Source: Pseudonocardia phyllosphaerae
GTDB lineage: Bacteria; Actinomycetota; Actinomycetes; Mycobacteriales; Pseudonocardiaceae
NCBI RefSeq assembly: GCF_046546475.1
Contig: NZ_JBKGXS010000001.1
Coordinates: 186,001 to 250,000, forward strand
Length of the DNA stretch: 64,000 nt
Direction of reading: 5' to 3'
The notes beneath the pieces are model-generated. The model was not told where the DNA came from and searched no databases. It saw nothing but the letters and a program-made list of their open reading frames with translations. Both the position numbers and the translations under genes were made by a program. Of the stretch, positions 49,165 through 56,631 are shown piece after piece; position 1 is the first letter of the stretch; each line of letters begins with the position of its first letter.

Positions 49165-50138
49165 GCGGCATCTCCTGTCAGGGCCAGGGTGACGTCCGGC
49201 GTCGGTGCCAGGTCGACGTCGTCCGTTCGGATGTCGGCCGGACCCGGCATGGCGGAGCCGGGCAGGCGGCAGGCGGCGGCGCCGTAGGCGACCGCCTGCC
49301 GGAGGGCGTCCGGGCCCTCCCCGCCCGCGGCCAGGAACCCGGCCAGGGCGGAGTCGCCGGCTCCCACCGTGCTGCGAACCGTAACGGGCCGCGTGCGCGC
49401 GTGGTACTCGCCGGACCGGTCGACCAGCACCGCACCGCCCGCGCCCAGTGTGATCAGCACCGCACCGGTCCCGCGGGCCCGCAGCTCGCGGGCGGCGACG
49501 AGCACGTCGCCGATGCTGCGCAGCGGCCGGCCGGCGAGCTCGGCGAGCTCGGACAGGTTGGGCTTGACCAGGTCGGGTGCGGCGCCGACGGCCCGGTGCA
49601 GCGGCATGCCCGCGGTGTCGACGGCGATCAGTAGCCCGGGCCGCCTGCACCGCCGGACCAGGGCCGCGTGGAACCCGTCGCCGACGCCGCCGGGCAGCGA
49701 CCCGGAGCACACCAGACGGTCCGCGCCGGCCGCGAGCGCCTCGGCCCGCGCGGCCAGCGCCTCGGCCTCGTCCGCGGACAGCACCGGCCCGCTCTCGTTG
49801 ATCTTCGTGGTGACGCCGTCCGGCTCGACGAGCGACAGGTTCATCCGGATCGACCCGGCGATCGGCACGGTCTCCGGGACGGTGCCGGTGCGGGCGAGCA
49901 GCGCGGTCAGCCGGGCGCCCGCGGCGCCGCCTGCGGGCAGCAGCGCGACGGCGTGGTGCCCGGCCGCGGCGAGGGCGCGGGCGACGTTGACACCCTTCCC
50001 GCCCGGGTCGCTGCGCACGCCCTCGGCGCGCAGCACCGCGCCGCGGACCAGGCGGGGCAGCTCCGCGGTGCGGTCCAGGCTGGGGTTCGGGGTGACGGTC
50101 AGGAACACCGGGCCGGCCGGTGGCGCGGCCCCGGTCAT
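49161..50138 (-). CDS. fruK: 1-phosphofructokinase (PfkB family)
   Basis: The 325-residue enzyme phosphorylates fructose-1-phosphate to fructose-1,6-bisphosphate. PfkB signatures are present: SDPGGKGVNVARALAAAG (44-61) and the second motif with the catalytic Asp262 in TVGAGDSALAGFL. The N-terminus VTPNPSLDRTAELP is typical of 1-phosphofructokinases. It lies between the regulator (1-bp overlap) and the EIIA gene (4-bp overlap). Confidence 0.95.
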   Translation of the reverse strand: MTGAAPPAGPVFLTVTPNPSLDRTAELPRLVRGAVLRAEGVRSDPGGKGVNVARALAAAGHHAVALLPAGGAAGARLTALLARTGTVPETVPIAGSIRMNLSLVEPDGVTTKINESGPVLSADEAEALAARAEALAAGADRLVCSGSLPGGVGDGFHAALVRRCRRPGLLIAVDTAGMPLHRAVGAAPDLVKPNLSELAELAGRPLRSIGDVLVAARELRARGTGAVLITLGAGGAVLVDRSGEYHARTRPVTVRSTVGAGDSALAGFLAAGGEGPDALRQAVAYGAAACRLPGSAMPGPADIRTDDVDLAPTPDVTLALTGDAA

Positions 50139-50899
50139 CAGGCCCGCACCACGGTCGTGCCCGCGGCCTCCAGCGCGGTCGCGTCGGCCGGGTCCAGGCC
50201 GGTGTCGGTGACCAGGACGTCCACCTCGGACAGCGTGCCGAACCGGACGAACTGGTCGGCGCCGAACTTCCCGGCGTCGGCGACGACGACGGCGCGCCGG
50301 GACGCCCGCAGCATCGCCCGCTTGGTGGCACCCTCGTCCGGGTCGGGAGTGGTGAGCCCGCGGGCGGGGGAGAAGCCGTTGGTGCCCAGGAACGCGACGT
50401 CGACGCTGAGCCCGGCCAGCGTGCCGGTGGCCCAGTCGTCGACGGTGGCCAGTGTCGTGCCGCGGACCCGCCCGCCGAGCAGTCGCAGGTGGATGTTCGG
50501 CCGCCCGGCCAGCGACGACGCGATCGGCAGCGAGTTGGTGACGACGGTGAAGTCGCGTTCGCGGGGCAGTGCAGCGGCCAGCCGGGCGGTGGTGGTGCCT
50601 GCGTCGAGCAGGACGGTCGCGGCGGTGCCGATCTCGGCGACGGCGGCCTTCGCGATCCGCTCCTTCTCCGCGCCCGCCTGGGTGTCGCGCTGCCCGACGC
50701 CGGGTTCGAAGTTGAGCAGGTCCGACGGGATGGCGCCGCCGTGCACCCGGCGGACCAGGCTCTGCCGCTCGAGGACGCCGAGGTCGCGGCGAATGGTCTC
50801 GGGGGTCACGTCGAGCTCGTCGGCGACGGCGGCGACGTCCACCCGGCCGCGGTCGCGGGTGCGGTCGAGCAGCCACTGCTGGCGCTCCGCTGCGTACAT
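50138..50899 (-). CDS. fruR: DeoR-family repressor of the fructose PTS operon
   Basis: The 253-residue protein has a DeoR helix-turn-helix (RQQWLLDRTRDRGRVDVAAV then ADELDVTPETIRRDL) with the classic RRVHGGAI and a C-terminal sugar-phosphate-binding domain (VLLDAGTTTARLAAALP, VVTNSLPIA, FLGTNGFSP, VVVADAGKFG). The likely inducer is fructose-1-phosphate. It is the first gene of the operon it should control, and the operon promoter at 50938-50974 overlaps the divergent ptsI promoter, so one bound repressor could control both directions. Confidence 0.92.
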   Translation of the reverse strand: MYAAERQQWLLDRTRDRGRVDVAAVADELDVTPETIRRDLGVLERQSLVRRVHGGAIPSDLLNFEPGVGQRDTQAGAEKERIAKAAVAEIGTAATVLLDAGTTTARLAAALPRERDFTVVTNSLPIASSLAGRPNIHLRLLGGRVRGTTLATVDDWATGTLAGLSVDVAFLGTNGFSPARGLTTPDPDEGATKRAMLRASRRAVVVADAGKFGADQFVRFGTLSEVDVLVTDTGLDPADATALEAAGTTVVRA

Positions 50900-50937
50900 A
50901 CCGTGTTCGCCCCGCTTCCGCCTGTTTCAGCGCTTGC

Positions 50938-50974
50938 TTGAGTCCGAGTATGTGGGTTCTACTGTGTTTGTCAA
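50938..50974. promoter_or_regulatory. Overlapping divergent promoters of the fru operon and ptsI
   Basis: On the minus strand TTGACA (50974-50969) and CATACT (50952-50947) are 16 nt apart and direct the fru operon. On the plus strand TTGAGT (50938-50943) and TACTGT (50960-50965) are 16 nt apart and face ptsI. The two cores interlock. Between the leftward start and the fruR gene lies CAAGCAAGCGCTG (around 50926-50938 on the minus strand), a candidate repressor site. Confidence 0.72.
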
Positions 50975-51007
50975 CGGGTCACGCCGCGGTACCCCTGGAG
51001 CCACCCC

Positions 51008-52681
51008 ATGCCCGTAGAGAGCACCGACCGGACGTACCTCGCGAGCCTGCGCGGGATCCCCGCCAGCCCGGGGCGCGCCGGCGGCCGGGTCGTGCGCGTC
51101 GCCGAGCCGCCGCCCGAGCCGGCGCCGGGGCCCGCGCCGCTCGACGCGGCCATCGAGGCCGCGCGGATCGCGCCCGCCGTCGAGCTGGTGGTCGCGCGGC
51201 TGACCGCGCGTGCGGAGGTCGCGACCGGGGAGGCGAAGGAGGTCCTCGAGGCGACGGTGACCATGGCCGGGGACCCGGCGCTGCAGGACAGGGCCCAGCA
51301 GCTCGTCGTCGACCGCGGGGCGCCCGCGGCGCGGGCGGTCTGGCAGGCGGCCAACCAGTTCGCCGAGATCCTGTCCTCGATGGGCGGCTACATGGCCGAG
51401 CGCGCCCGCGACGTGCACGACGTGCGGGACCGGATCGTCGCCGAGCTGCTCGGGATGCCGGCGCCGGGCGTCGCGGACCTCGACGAGCCCGCCGTGCTGG
51501 TCGCGGCCGACCTGGCGCCCGCCGACACCGCGGGGCTGCGGCCGGGCGTCGCGCTCGCGCTGGTCACCGAACAGGGCGGGCCCACCAGCCACACCGCGAT
51601 CCTGGCCCGCTCGCTGGGGATACCGGCCGTCGTCGGGTGCTCCGGGGCGCGGGCGCTGGCCGACGGCTCCGCGGTCGTCGTCGACGGAGGCAGCGGCGCG
51701 GTCGACCAGGTCGCCTCGCTCGACGAGGCCTCGGCGGTGCGCGCCGCGGCCGCGGACACCGCCGAGTGGGACGGCACGGGCCGGACCGCCGACGGCCACC
51801 CGGTCCCGCTGCTGGCCAACATCGGCGACGGTGACGGTGCGGCCGACGCGGCGGCCGCGGGCGCCGAGGGCGTGGGCCTGTTCCGTACCGAGCTGGCGTT
51901 CCTGTCCGCGACCGAGGAACCGGCACCGTCGCGTCAGCGCGCGGTCTACGACGCCGTGCTCGGCGCGTTCACCGGGCGTCCGGTCACCGCCCGCACCCTC
52001 GACGCGGGCGCGGACAAGCCGCTGCCGTTCCTGTCCTACGACGGCGAGCCCAACCCGGCCCTGGGCGTGCGCGGCCTGCGGATCGCCCGGCTGGCCGGGG
52101 GTCAGGCCGTCCTGGACCGCCAGCTCGCGGCGCTGGCCGCGGCGGCCGCGGACACCGGCGTCGACCTCGGGGTGATGGCGCCGATGGTGGCCACCGCCGA
52201 GGAGGCCCGCTGGTTCGCCGAGCGCTGCCGTTCCTACGGCATCGCGAAGGCCGGCGTGATGATCGAGATCCCGGCGGCGGTGCTGGCCGCGGACGCCGTG
52301 CTGGCCGAGGTCGACTTCGTCTCGGTCGGCACGAACGACCTGGCTCAGTACCTGTTCGCCGCGGACCGCCAGTCCGGGCCGGTCGCGGCGCTCAACGACC
52401 CGTGGCAGCCCGCGCTGCTGCGGCTGATCGGGATGCTCGGCGAGGCCTCGGTCCGCACCGGGACCCCGGTCGGGGTGTGCGGCGAGGCCGCGGCGGACCC
52501 GGAGCTGGCTCCGGTGCTGGTCGGGCTGGGGGCGGCGAGCCTGTCGATGGGCCCGACGGCGCTGCGCGCGGTCGGGGCCCGGCTGGCCACGCTCACCCTG
52601 GAGCAGTGCCGCGAGCGGGCCCGGGCGGCCCTGGCCGCGGGCACCGCCGGCGCGGCCCGCCGCGCCGTCGCCGAACTCTGA
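51008..52681 (+). CDS. ptsI: Phosphoenolpyruvate-protein phosphotransferase (Enzyme I)
   Basis: The 557-residue enzyme takes phosphate from phosphoenolpyruvate to HPr. The phosphorylated His195 is in GGPTSHTAILARS, and the C-terminal phosphoenolpyruvate-binding domain has VGLFRTELAFLSA, LGVRGLRIARLAG, and DFVSVGTNDLAQYLFAADR, with the active Cys in VGVCGEAAADP. Length and order are usual. It is divergent from the operon that encodes HPr and the fructose-specific components and completes the pathway. The ATG follows CCTGGAGCCACCCC. Confidence 0.96.
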   Translation: MPVESTDRTYLASLRGIPASPGRAGGRVVRVAEPPPEPAPGPAPLDAAIEAARIAPAVELVVARLTARAEVATGEAKEVLEATVTMAGDPALQDRAQQLVVDRGAPAARAVWQAANQFAEILSSMGGYMAERARDVHDVRDRIVAELLGMPAPGVADLDEPAVLVAADLAPADTAGLRPGVALALVTEQGGPTSHTAILARSLGIPAVVGCSGARALADGSAVVVDGGSGAVDQVASLDEASAVRAAAADTAEWDGTGRTADGHPVPLLANIGDGDGAADAAAAGAEGVGLFRTELAFLSATEEPAPSRQRAVYDAVLGAFTGRPVTARTLDAGADKPLPFLSYDGEPNPALGVRGLRIARLAGGQAVLDRQLAALAAAAADTGVDLGVMAPMVATAEEARWFAERCRSYGIAKAGVMIEIPAAVLAADAVLAEVDFVSVGTNDLAQYLFAADRQSGPVAALNDPWQPALLRLIGMLGEASVRTGTPVGVCGEAAADPELAPVLVGLGAASLSMGPTALRAVGARLATLTLEQCRERARAALAAGTAGAARRAVAEL

Positions 52682-52720
52682 GCGAGGTCCCGGCGCGGCG
52701 CGGCGGGCCCACAGGCGCGG

Positions 52721-53563
52721 TCAGGACTTCAGGAAGTCCAGCAGCGCGCGGTTGAACTCCTCGGGGTGCGTGGCGTTGAACCCGTGCGGGCCGCCCTCGA
52801 CCAGCACGACCTGCGAGCCCTCGATGAGCTCGTGCGAGCGCTTGCCGGACACCTCGAACGGCACGATCGAGTCGGCGTCGCCGTGCAGCACCAGGGTCGG
52901 GACGCCCGCCTCGGAGACCTTCGCGACGTCGTCGCGGAAGTCGGTGCGGCCGAAGGCGGTGATGCAGTCCAGCGTGCCCTTCGGCGAGGCGAACTCCGCG
53001 ATCGTGCGGTGGTAGCGCAGGTTCGCCTCGCTGACCAGCGGCTCCGCGGCGGCGGTGAAGAAGTTCGTCACGAACCCCTCGAGGAACGCCGGCCGGTCGC
53101 CGGTCACGCCGCTCCGGAACTGCTCGATGGTGGCGTCGTCGAGGCCGCCGTCGGGGTTGTCGCCGGACTTGTAGAGGTACGGCGGCACCGCGCCGGCCAG
53201 CACGGCCTTCGCGACGCGGTCGGTGCCGTGCTTCGCGATGTAGCGCACGACCTCGCCGCCGCCCATCGAGAAGCCGACGAGGGTGGCGTCGCGCAGGTCG
53301 AGGTGCACGAGCAGGGCGTGCAGGTCGTCGGCGAACGTGTCGTAGTCGTAGTCGTCCCACGGCTGGGAGGACTGCCCGAAGCCGCGGCGGTCGTAGGTGA
53401 CGACGCGGTGCCCGGCCTCGACCAGCGCGGGGACCTGCGCCTCCCAGGAACGGCCGGACAGCGGCCAGCCGTGGATCAGGACGACCGGGTCGCCGGATCC
53501 CTGGTCGGTGTAGTGCAGCTCGACCGGGGTGCCGTGCTCGGTGCCGATGCTGACCTGGGGCAT
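52721..53563 (-). CDS. Alpha/beta hydrolase, non-heme chloroperoxidase-like
   Basis: The 280-residue protein matches the cofactor-free haloperoxidase/arylesterase group: LIHGWPLSGRSWEAQVP, YDRRGFGQSSQPW, the nucleophile elbow VGFSMGGGEVVRYI with Ser99, HGDADSIVPFE with the acid and EGGPHGFNATHPEEF with the catalytic His. These enzymes act as esterases and can form peracids from hydrogen peroxide. The ATG at 53563 is preceded by AAGGAGAAACCCCC. It converges on ptsI, and it is transcribed away from the ArsR gene in the same direction. Confidence 0.9.
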   Translation of the reverse strand: MPQVSIGTEHGTPVELHYTDQGSGDPVVLIHGWPLSGRSWEAQVPALVEAGHRVVTYDRRGFGQSSQPWDDYDYDTFADDLHALLVHLDLRDATLVGFSMGGGEVVRYIAKHGTDRVAKAVLAGAVPPYLYKSGDNPDGGLDDATIEQFRSGVTGDRPAFLEGFVTNFFTAAAEPLVSEANLRYHRTIAEFASPKGTLDCITAFGRTDFRDDVAKVSEAGVPTLVLHGDADSIVPFEVSGKRSHELIEGSQVVLVEGGPHGFNATHPEEFNRALLDFLKS

Positions 53564-53623
53564 GGGGGTTTCTCCTTCGCCGGATCGGTTGTGCACGACC
53601 CGGCTACCCCCGGCGCGGTATCG

Positions 53624-53941
53624 CTATGCGCGGGCCACCTGCGGGGTGAGCACGCGCTCGAGCACCTCGCGCACCGTCGGGTCCTCGACCGTGTAGTAGA
53701 CGAACGTGCCCTCGCGGCGGTTCTCCACCAGCCCGGACAGCCGCAGCTTCGACAGGTGCTGGCTCACGGTCGTGGGGCTCGCGCCGACGAGCTCGCCCAG
53801 GCAGGCCACCGACGACTCCCCCTGGAGCAGCGCCCAGAGGATCTTGATCCGGGTGGGGTCGGACAGCATGCGCAGCGCGTCCGCCGCGCGGCGGACGTCC
53901 TCGTCGGCCGGCATCGAGAAGCCGGGCAGTGACTCGTGCAC
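53624..53941 (-). CDS. ArsR/SmtB-family metalloregulator
   Basis: The 105-residue winged helix has the ArsR core: LRMLSDPTRIKILWALLQGE, CLGELVGASPTTVSQHLSKL, RLSGLVENRREGTFVYYTVE. One cysteine lies in the helix-3 region (SSVACLGELV) as in metal sensors such as NmtR/SmtB, and the C-terminal helix VREVLERVLTPQVARA could carry further ligands, although no His pair is obvious. It is divergent from a P1B ATPase whose promoter has a perfect palindrome (54012-54035), so metal-released repression of efflux is likely. A TAGACT hexamer ends 6 nt before the GTG start, so the mRNA should be leaderless. Confidence 0.88.
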   Translation of the reverse strand: MHESLPGFSMPADEDVRRAADALRMLSDPTRIKILWALLQGESSVACLGELVGASPTTVSQHLSKLRLSGLVENRREGTFVYYTVEDPTVREVLERVLTPQVARA

Positions 53942-54011
53942 CCCGCCAGTCTACGACATCTGCTCGCCTGCGCGGATGTTCCTCCGGCTCAGTGCGTTAC
54001 CTGTCACATAC

Positions 54012-54035
54012 GTACCTTCGTGAATACGAAGGTAC
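54012..54035. promoter_or_regulatory. ArsR/SmtB operator upstream of the P1B ATPase
   Basis: A perfect 10-bp palindrome, GTACCTTCGT at 54012-54021 and ACGAAGGTAC at 54026-54035 with a 4-nt centre (GAAT), overlaps a TACTGT -10 (54033-54038). The TACTGT hexamer ends 7 nt before the ATG at 54046, so the ATPase mRNA is likely leaderless and directly repressible. Confidence 0.85.
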
Positions 54036-54045
54036 TGTGTAACGC

Positions 54046-56121
54046 ATGCGTTCCGCTCTCTCGTTGCCGGAGGTCCGCTGGGCCGGTGCCGCGCTGCTGG
54101 CGTTCCTCGCCGCGCTCGGGGCCGGGCTCGCGGGCGCGCCGGGCGCCGTCGTGATCGGCCTGTACCTGCTCTGCTACGTCCTCGGCGGGTGGGAGCCCGC
54201 GCTGGAGGGGCTGCGTGCGCTGCGCGATCGCACCCTCGACGTCGACCTGCTGATGATCGTCGCTGCGGTCGCGGCGGCGGCGATCGGCCAGTGGTTCGAC
54301 GGCGGACTGCTCATCGTCATCTTCGCGACCTCCGGTGCGCTCGAGGCCGTGATGACCGCCCGCACCCGGGCCAGCATCTCCGCGCTGCTCGATCTCGCCC
54401 CGGAGACCGCCACCGTGCTCGACGGGGACGGGATCGAACGCCGCATCCGCGCCGCGGACCTGGTGGCCGGGCAGACCGTGCTGGTCCGCCCCGGTGAGGG
54501 GATCCCCGGCGACGGCCGGGTCGTCGACGGCGTGTCCGAGGTCGACACCGCCGGGCTCACCGGCGAGCCGGTGCCGGTCCGGCGCGTCGCCGGGGACCAG
54601 GTGCTGGCCGGGACCGTCAACGGCAGCGGGGTGCTCACCGTGGCCGTGGAGCGGGACGCGGCCGACACCGTCGTCGCGGGGGTCGCGGCGCAGGTCGAGC
54701 GGGCCGCGGAGACCACCGCGCACCGGCAGCTGTTCATCGAGAAGGTCGAGCAGCGCTACTCGGTGGTGGTCGTCGCCGGAACCCTGCTGCTGCTCGGGAT
54801 CCCGCTGGCCCTGGGCGCTCCGTTCCAGGAGACGCTGCTGCGCGCGATCGTGTTCATGATCGTCGCGTCGCCGTGTGCGGTCGTGCTGGCGACGATGCCG
54901 CCGCTGCTCGCCGCGGTCGCCGCGGCCGGGCGGCGGGGGACGCTGCTCAAGGACGTCACGGTGCTCGAGGCGCTCGCCGAGGTCGACACGGTGGTGCTGG
55001 ACAAGACCGGCACGCTCACCACCGGGCGGCCCGGGGTGGCCGTGGTCGTCCCGCTCGGGATGCGGTCCCGCGAGGAGGTCCTCGCCCTGGCCGCGGCGGC
55101 CGAGGCGGGCAGCGAGCACGTGCTCGGCCGGGCCGTGCGCGACCACGCCCGCGAGCACGGCATCGTCGTGCCCGCGGCGCGGGACTTCGCGGCCGTCCCC
55201 GGCGAGGGCGTGCGCGCCCGGGTGGGCGACGAGCAGGTCGCCGTCGGGCGGCCTGCCCTGCTCACCACACCGGACCCGGTCGTCGACGACCACGTCCGGG
55301 CCCTGGAGGACGACGGGCGCACCGCTGTCGTCGTGCTGGCCGACGACGTGCCGGTGGCCGTGCTCGGGCTGTCCGACGAGCCGCGTGCCGGGGCCGCCGA
55401 CGCGGTCGGTGCGCTGACCGGCGTCGTCGGGTCGGCGCCGGAGGTCCTCACCGGTGACGCCGAGCGCCCCGCCCGTGTGCTCGCCGACCGGCTCGGCCTG
55501 GCCGTGCCGCGCTCCGGGCTGCTGCCCGCCGACAAGCTGGACGTGGTCCGCGGCCGGCAGGCGGCCGGGCGCCGCGTGCTGGCCGCGGGCGACGGCGTCA
55601 ACGACGCCCCGCTGCTGGCCGGGGCCGACGTCGGGCTGGCCGTCGCCGACGGTGCGGGCGCGCTGACCCTGGAGGCCGCCGACGGCGTCCTGACCCGGGA
55701 CCCGCTGGGATCGCTCGCCCCGACCGTGGCGCTGGCGAAGCGGGCCCGGCGGATCGCGCGGGCGAATCTGGCGTTCGCCGCCGCGGTGATCGTCGCGCTG
55801 GTGACCTGGGACCTGGTGGCTACGTTGCCGCTGGTCCTGGGCGTGGCCGGGCACGAGCTGTCGACGGTGCTGGTCTGCCTGAACGGGCTGCGGCTGCTGG
55901 CCGCCGGGCGCGAGCGGGCCGGTGCTCAGCCGGCGTCGAGCGCGGCCACCGCCATCCGCCGCAGCACCGAGACCCGCGAGTCGGCGCCGGCCCCGGACGG
56001 CGCCGGGGCGTACGGGGTGGAGTTGAGCAGCCCGAACACCCCGTGGACGACGGTGCGCGCCACTTCCGGCGCGACGTCGGGGTGCACCCGGCGCAGCGTG
56101 TCCACCCACAGCTCGGCGTAG
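54046..56121 (+). CDS. P1B-type metal-transporting ATPase (CtpD / P1B-4-like)
   Basis: The 691-residue pump has no N-terminal metal-binding domain. Motifs: TGE in TAGLTGEPVPV (172-174), the membrane SPC in VASPCAVVLAT (275-277), phosphorylation site DKTGT (Asp319), SEH (356-358) in place of the usual HP region, GDGVNDAP, and GHELSTVLVCLNGLRLL in the last helix. SPC plus a C-terminal HE motif fits the P1B-4 group (cobalt, zinc, nickel, iron). The frame continues 196 bp into the antisense of the TetR gene, adding about 65 unusual residues after the normal end near AAGRERA. The stop codon there may have been lost. Confidence 0.88.
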   Translation: MRSALSLPEVRWAGAALLAFLAALGAGLAGAPGAVVIGLYLLCYVLGGWEPALEGLRALRDRTLDVDLLMIVAAVAAAAIGQWFDGGLLIVIFATSGALEAVMTARTRASISALLDLAPETATVLDGDGIERRIRAADLVAGQTVLVRPGEGIPGDGRVVDGVSEVDTAGLTGEPVPVRRVAGDQVLAGTVNGSGVLTVAVERDAADTVVAGVAAQVERAAETTAHRQLFIEKVEQRYSVVVVAGTLLLLGIPLALGAPFQETLLRAIVFMIVASPCAVVLATMPPLLAAVAAAGRRGTLLKDVTVLEALAEVDTVVLDKTGTLTTGRPGVAVVVPLGMRSREEVLALAAAAEAGSEHVLGRAVRDHAREHGIVVPAARDFAAVPGEGVRARVGDEQVAVGRPALLTTPDPVVDDHVRALEDDGRTAVVVLADDVPVAVLGLSDEPRAGAADAVGALTGVVGSAPEVLTGDAERPARVLADRLGLAVPRSGLLPADKLDVVRGRQAAGRRVLAAGDGVNDAPLLAGADVGLAVADGAGALTLEAADGVLTRDPLGSLAPTVALAKRARRIARANLAFAAAVIVALVTWDLVATLPLVLGVAGHELSTVLVCLNGLRLLAAGRERAGAQPASSAATAIRRSTETRESAPAPDGAGAYGVELSSPNTPWTTVRATSGATSGCTRRSVSTHSSA

Positions 56122-56516
56122 GTGCGCTGCAGCCGGCGGACGGTGTGCCGGGCCTCCGCGGGCAGGTTGGCCAGATCCCGGTCCTGGACGACGATCAGCT
56201 CGGGCTCCCGCGTCGCGAACTCCACGTGGAAGTCGACGAGATCGCCCAGGGCGCCGCGGGGGTCGGTGTGCGTGACGCGCTCCCGGCCCCCGGCCAGCAG
56301 CCGCTCGCTGATGTCGATGAGCAGCTCGGAGAGCAGCGCCTCCTTGCCGGGGAAGTGCCGGTAGAGCGCGGGCCCGCTGACGCCGACGGCGGCGCCGAGC
56401 TCGGCGATGCTCACCCCGTGGAACCCGTGCTGCGCGAACAGCTGCGCGGCCACCGCGAGGATCTGCTCGCGGCGGCTCGGGGCCGGGCTCCCGGCGGTGC
56501 TCGCGACGGCGACCAT
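55926..56516 (-). CDS. TetR-family transcriptional regulator
   Basis: The 196-residue protein has a TetR helix-turn-helix (ILAVAAQLFAQHGFHGVSIA then GVSGPALYRHFPGKEALL) and a C-terminal ligand domain with RDLANLPAEARHTVRRLQRTYAE, similar to TetR proteins linked to acyl-CoA metabolism in actinobacteria. The last 196 bp overlap the ATPase frame on the other strand. The ATG at 56516 follows a TAGCAT hexamer by 6 nt (56528-56523), so a leaderless mRNA is likely, and CTAC/GTAG half-sites at 56526-56539 overlap it. The targets are not adjacent, although the carboxylase operon with its own palindromes is 2.8 kb away. Confidence 0.85.
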   Translation of the reverse strand: MVAVASTAGSPAPSRREQILAVAAQLFAQHGFHGVSIAELGAAVGVSGPALYRHFPGKEALLSELLIDISERLLAGGRERVTHTDPRGALGDLVDFHVEFATREPELIVVQDRDLANLPAEARHTVRRLQRTYAELWVDTLRRVHPDVAPEVARTVVHGVFGLLNSTPYAPAPSGAGADSRVSVLRRMAVAALDAG

Positions 56517-56631
56517 CCACCGATGCTACCAACGAGTAGTTAATGGACGTTCACTCCGGAACGGCCGCGGTGGTGTGGTGCTGCCTGTCGTCTCAGCCCC
56601 GGCACAGGTCGTGGCCGATATCCTCGCAGGC

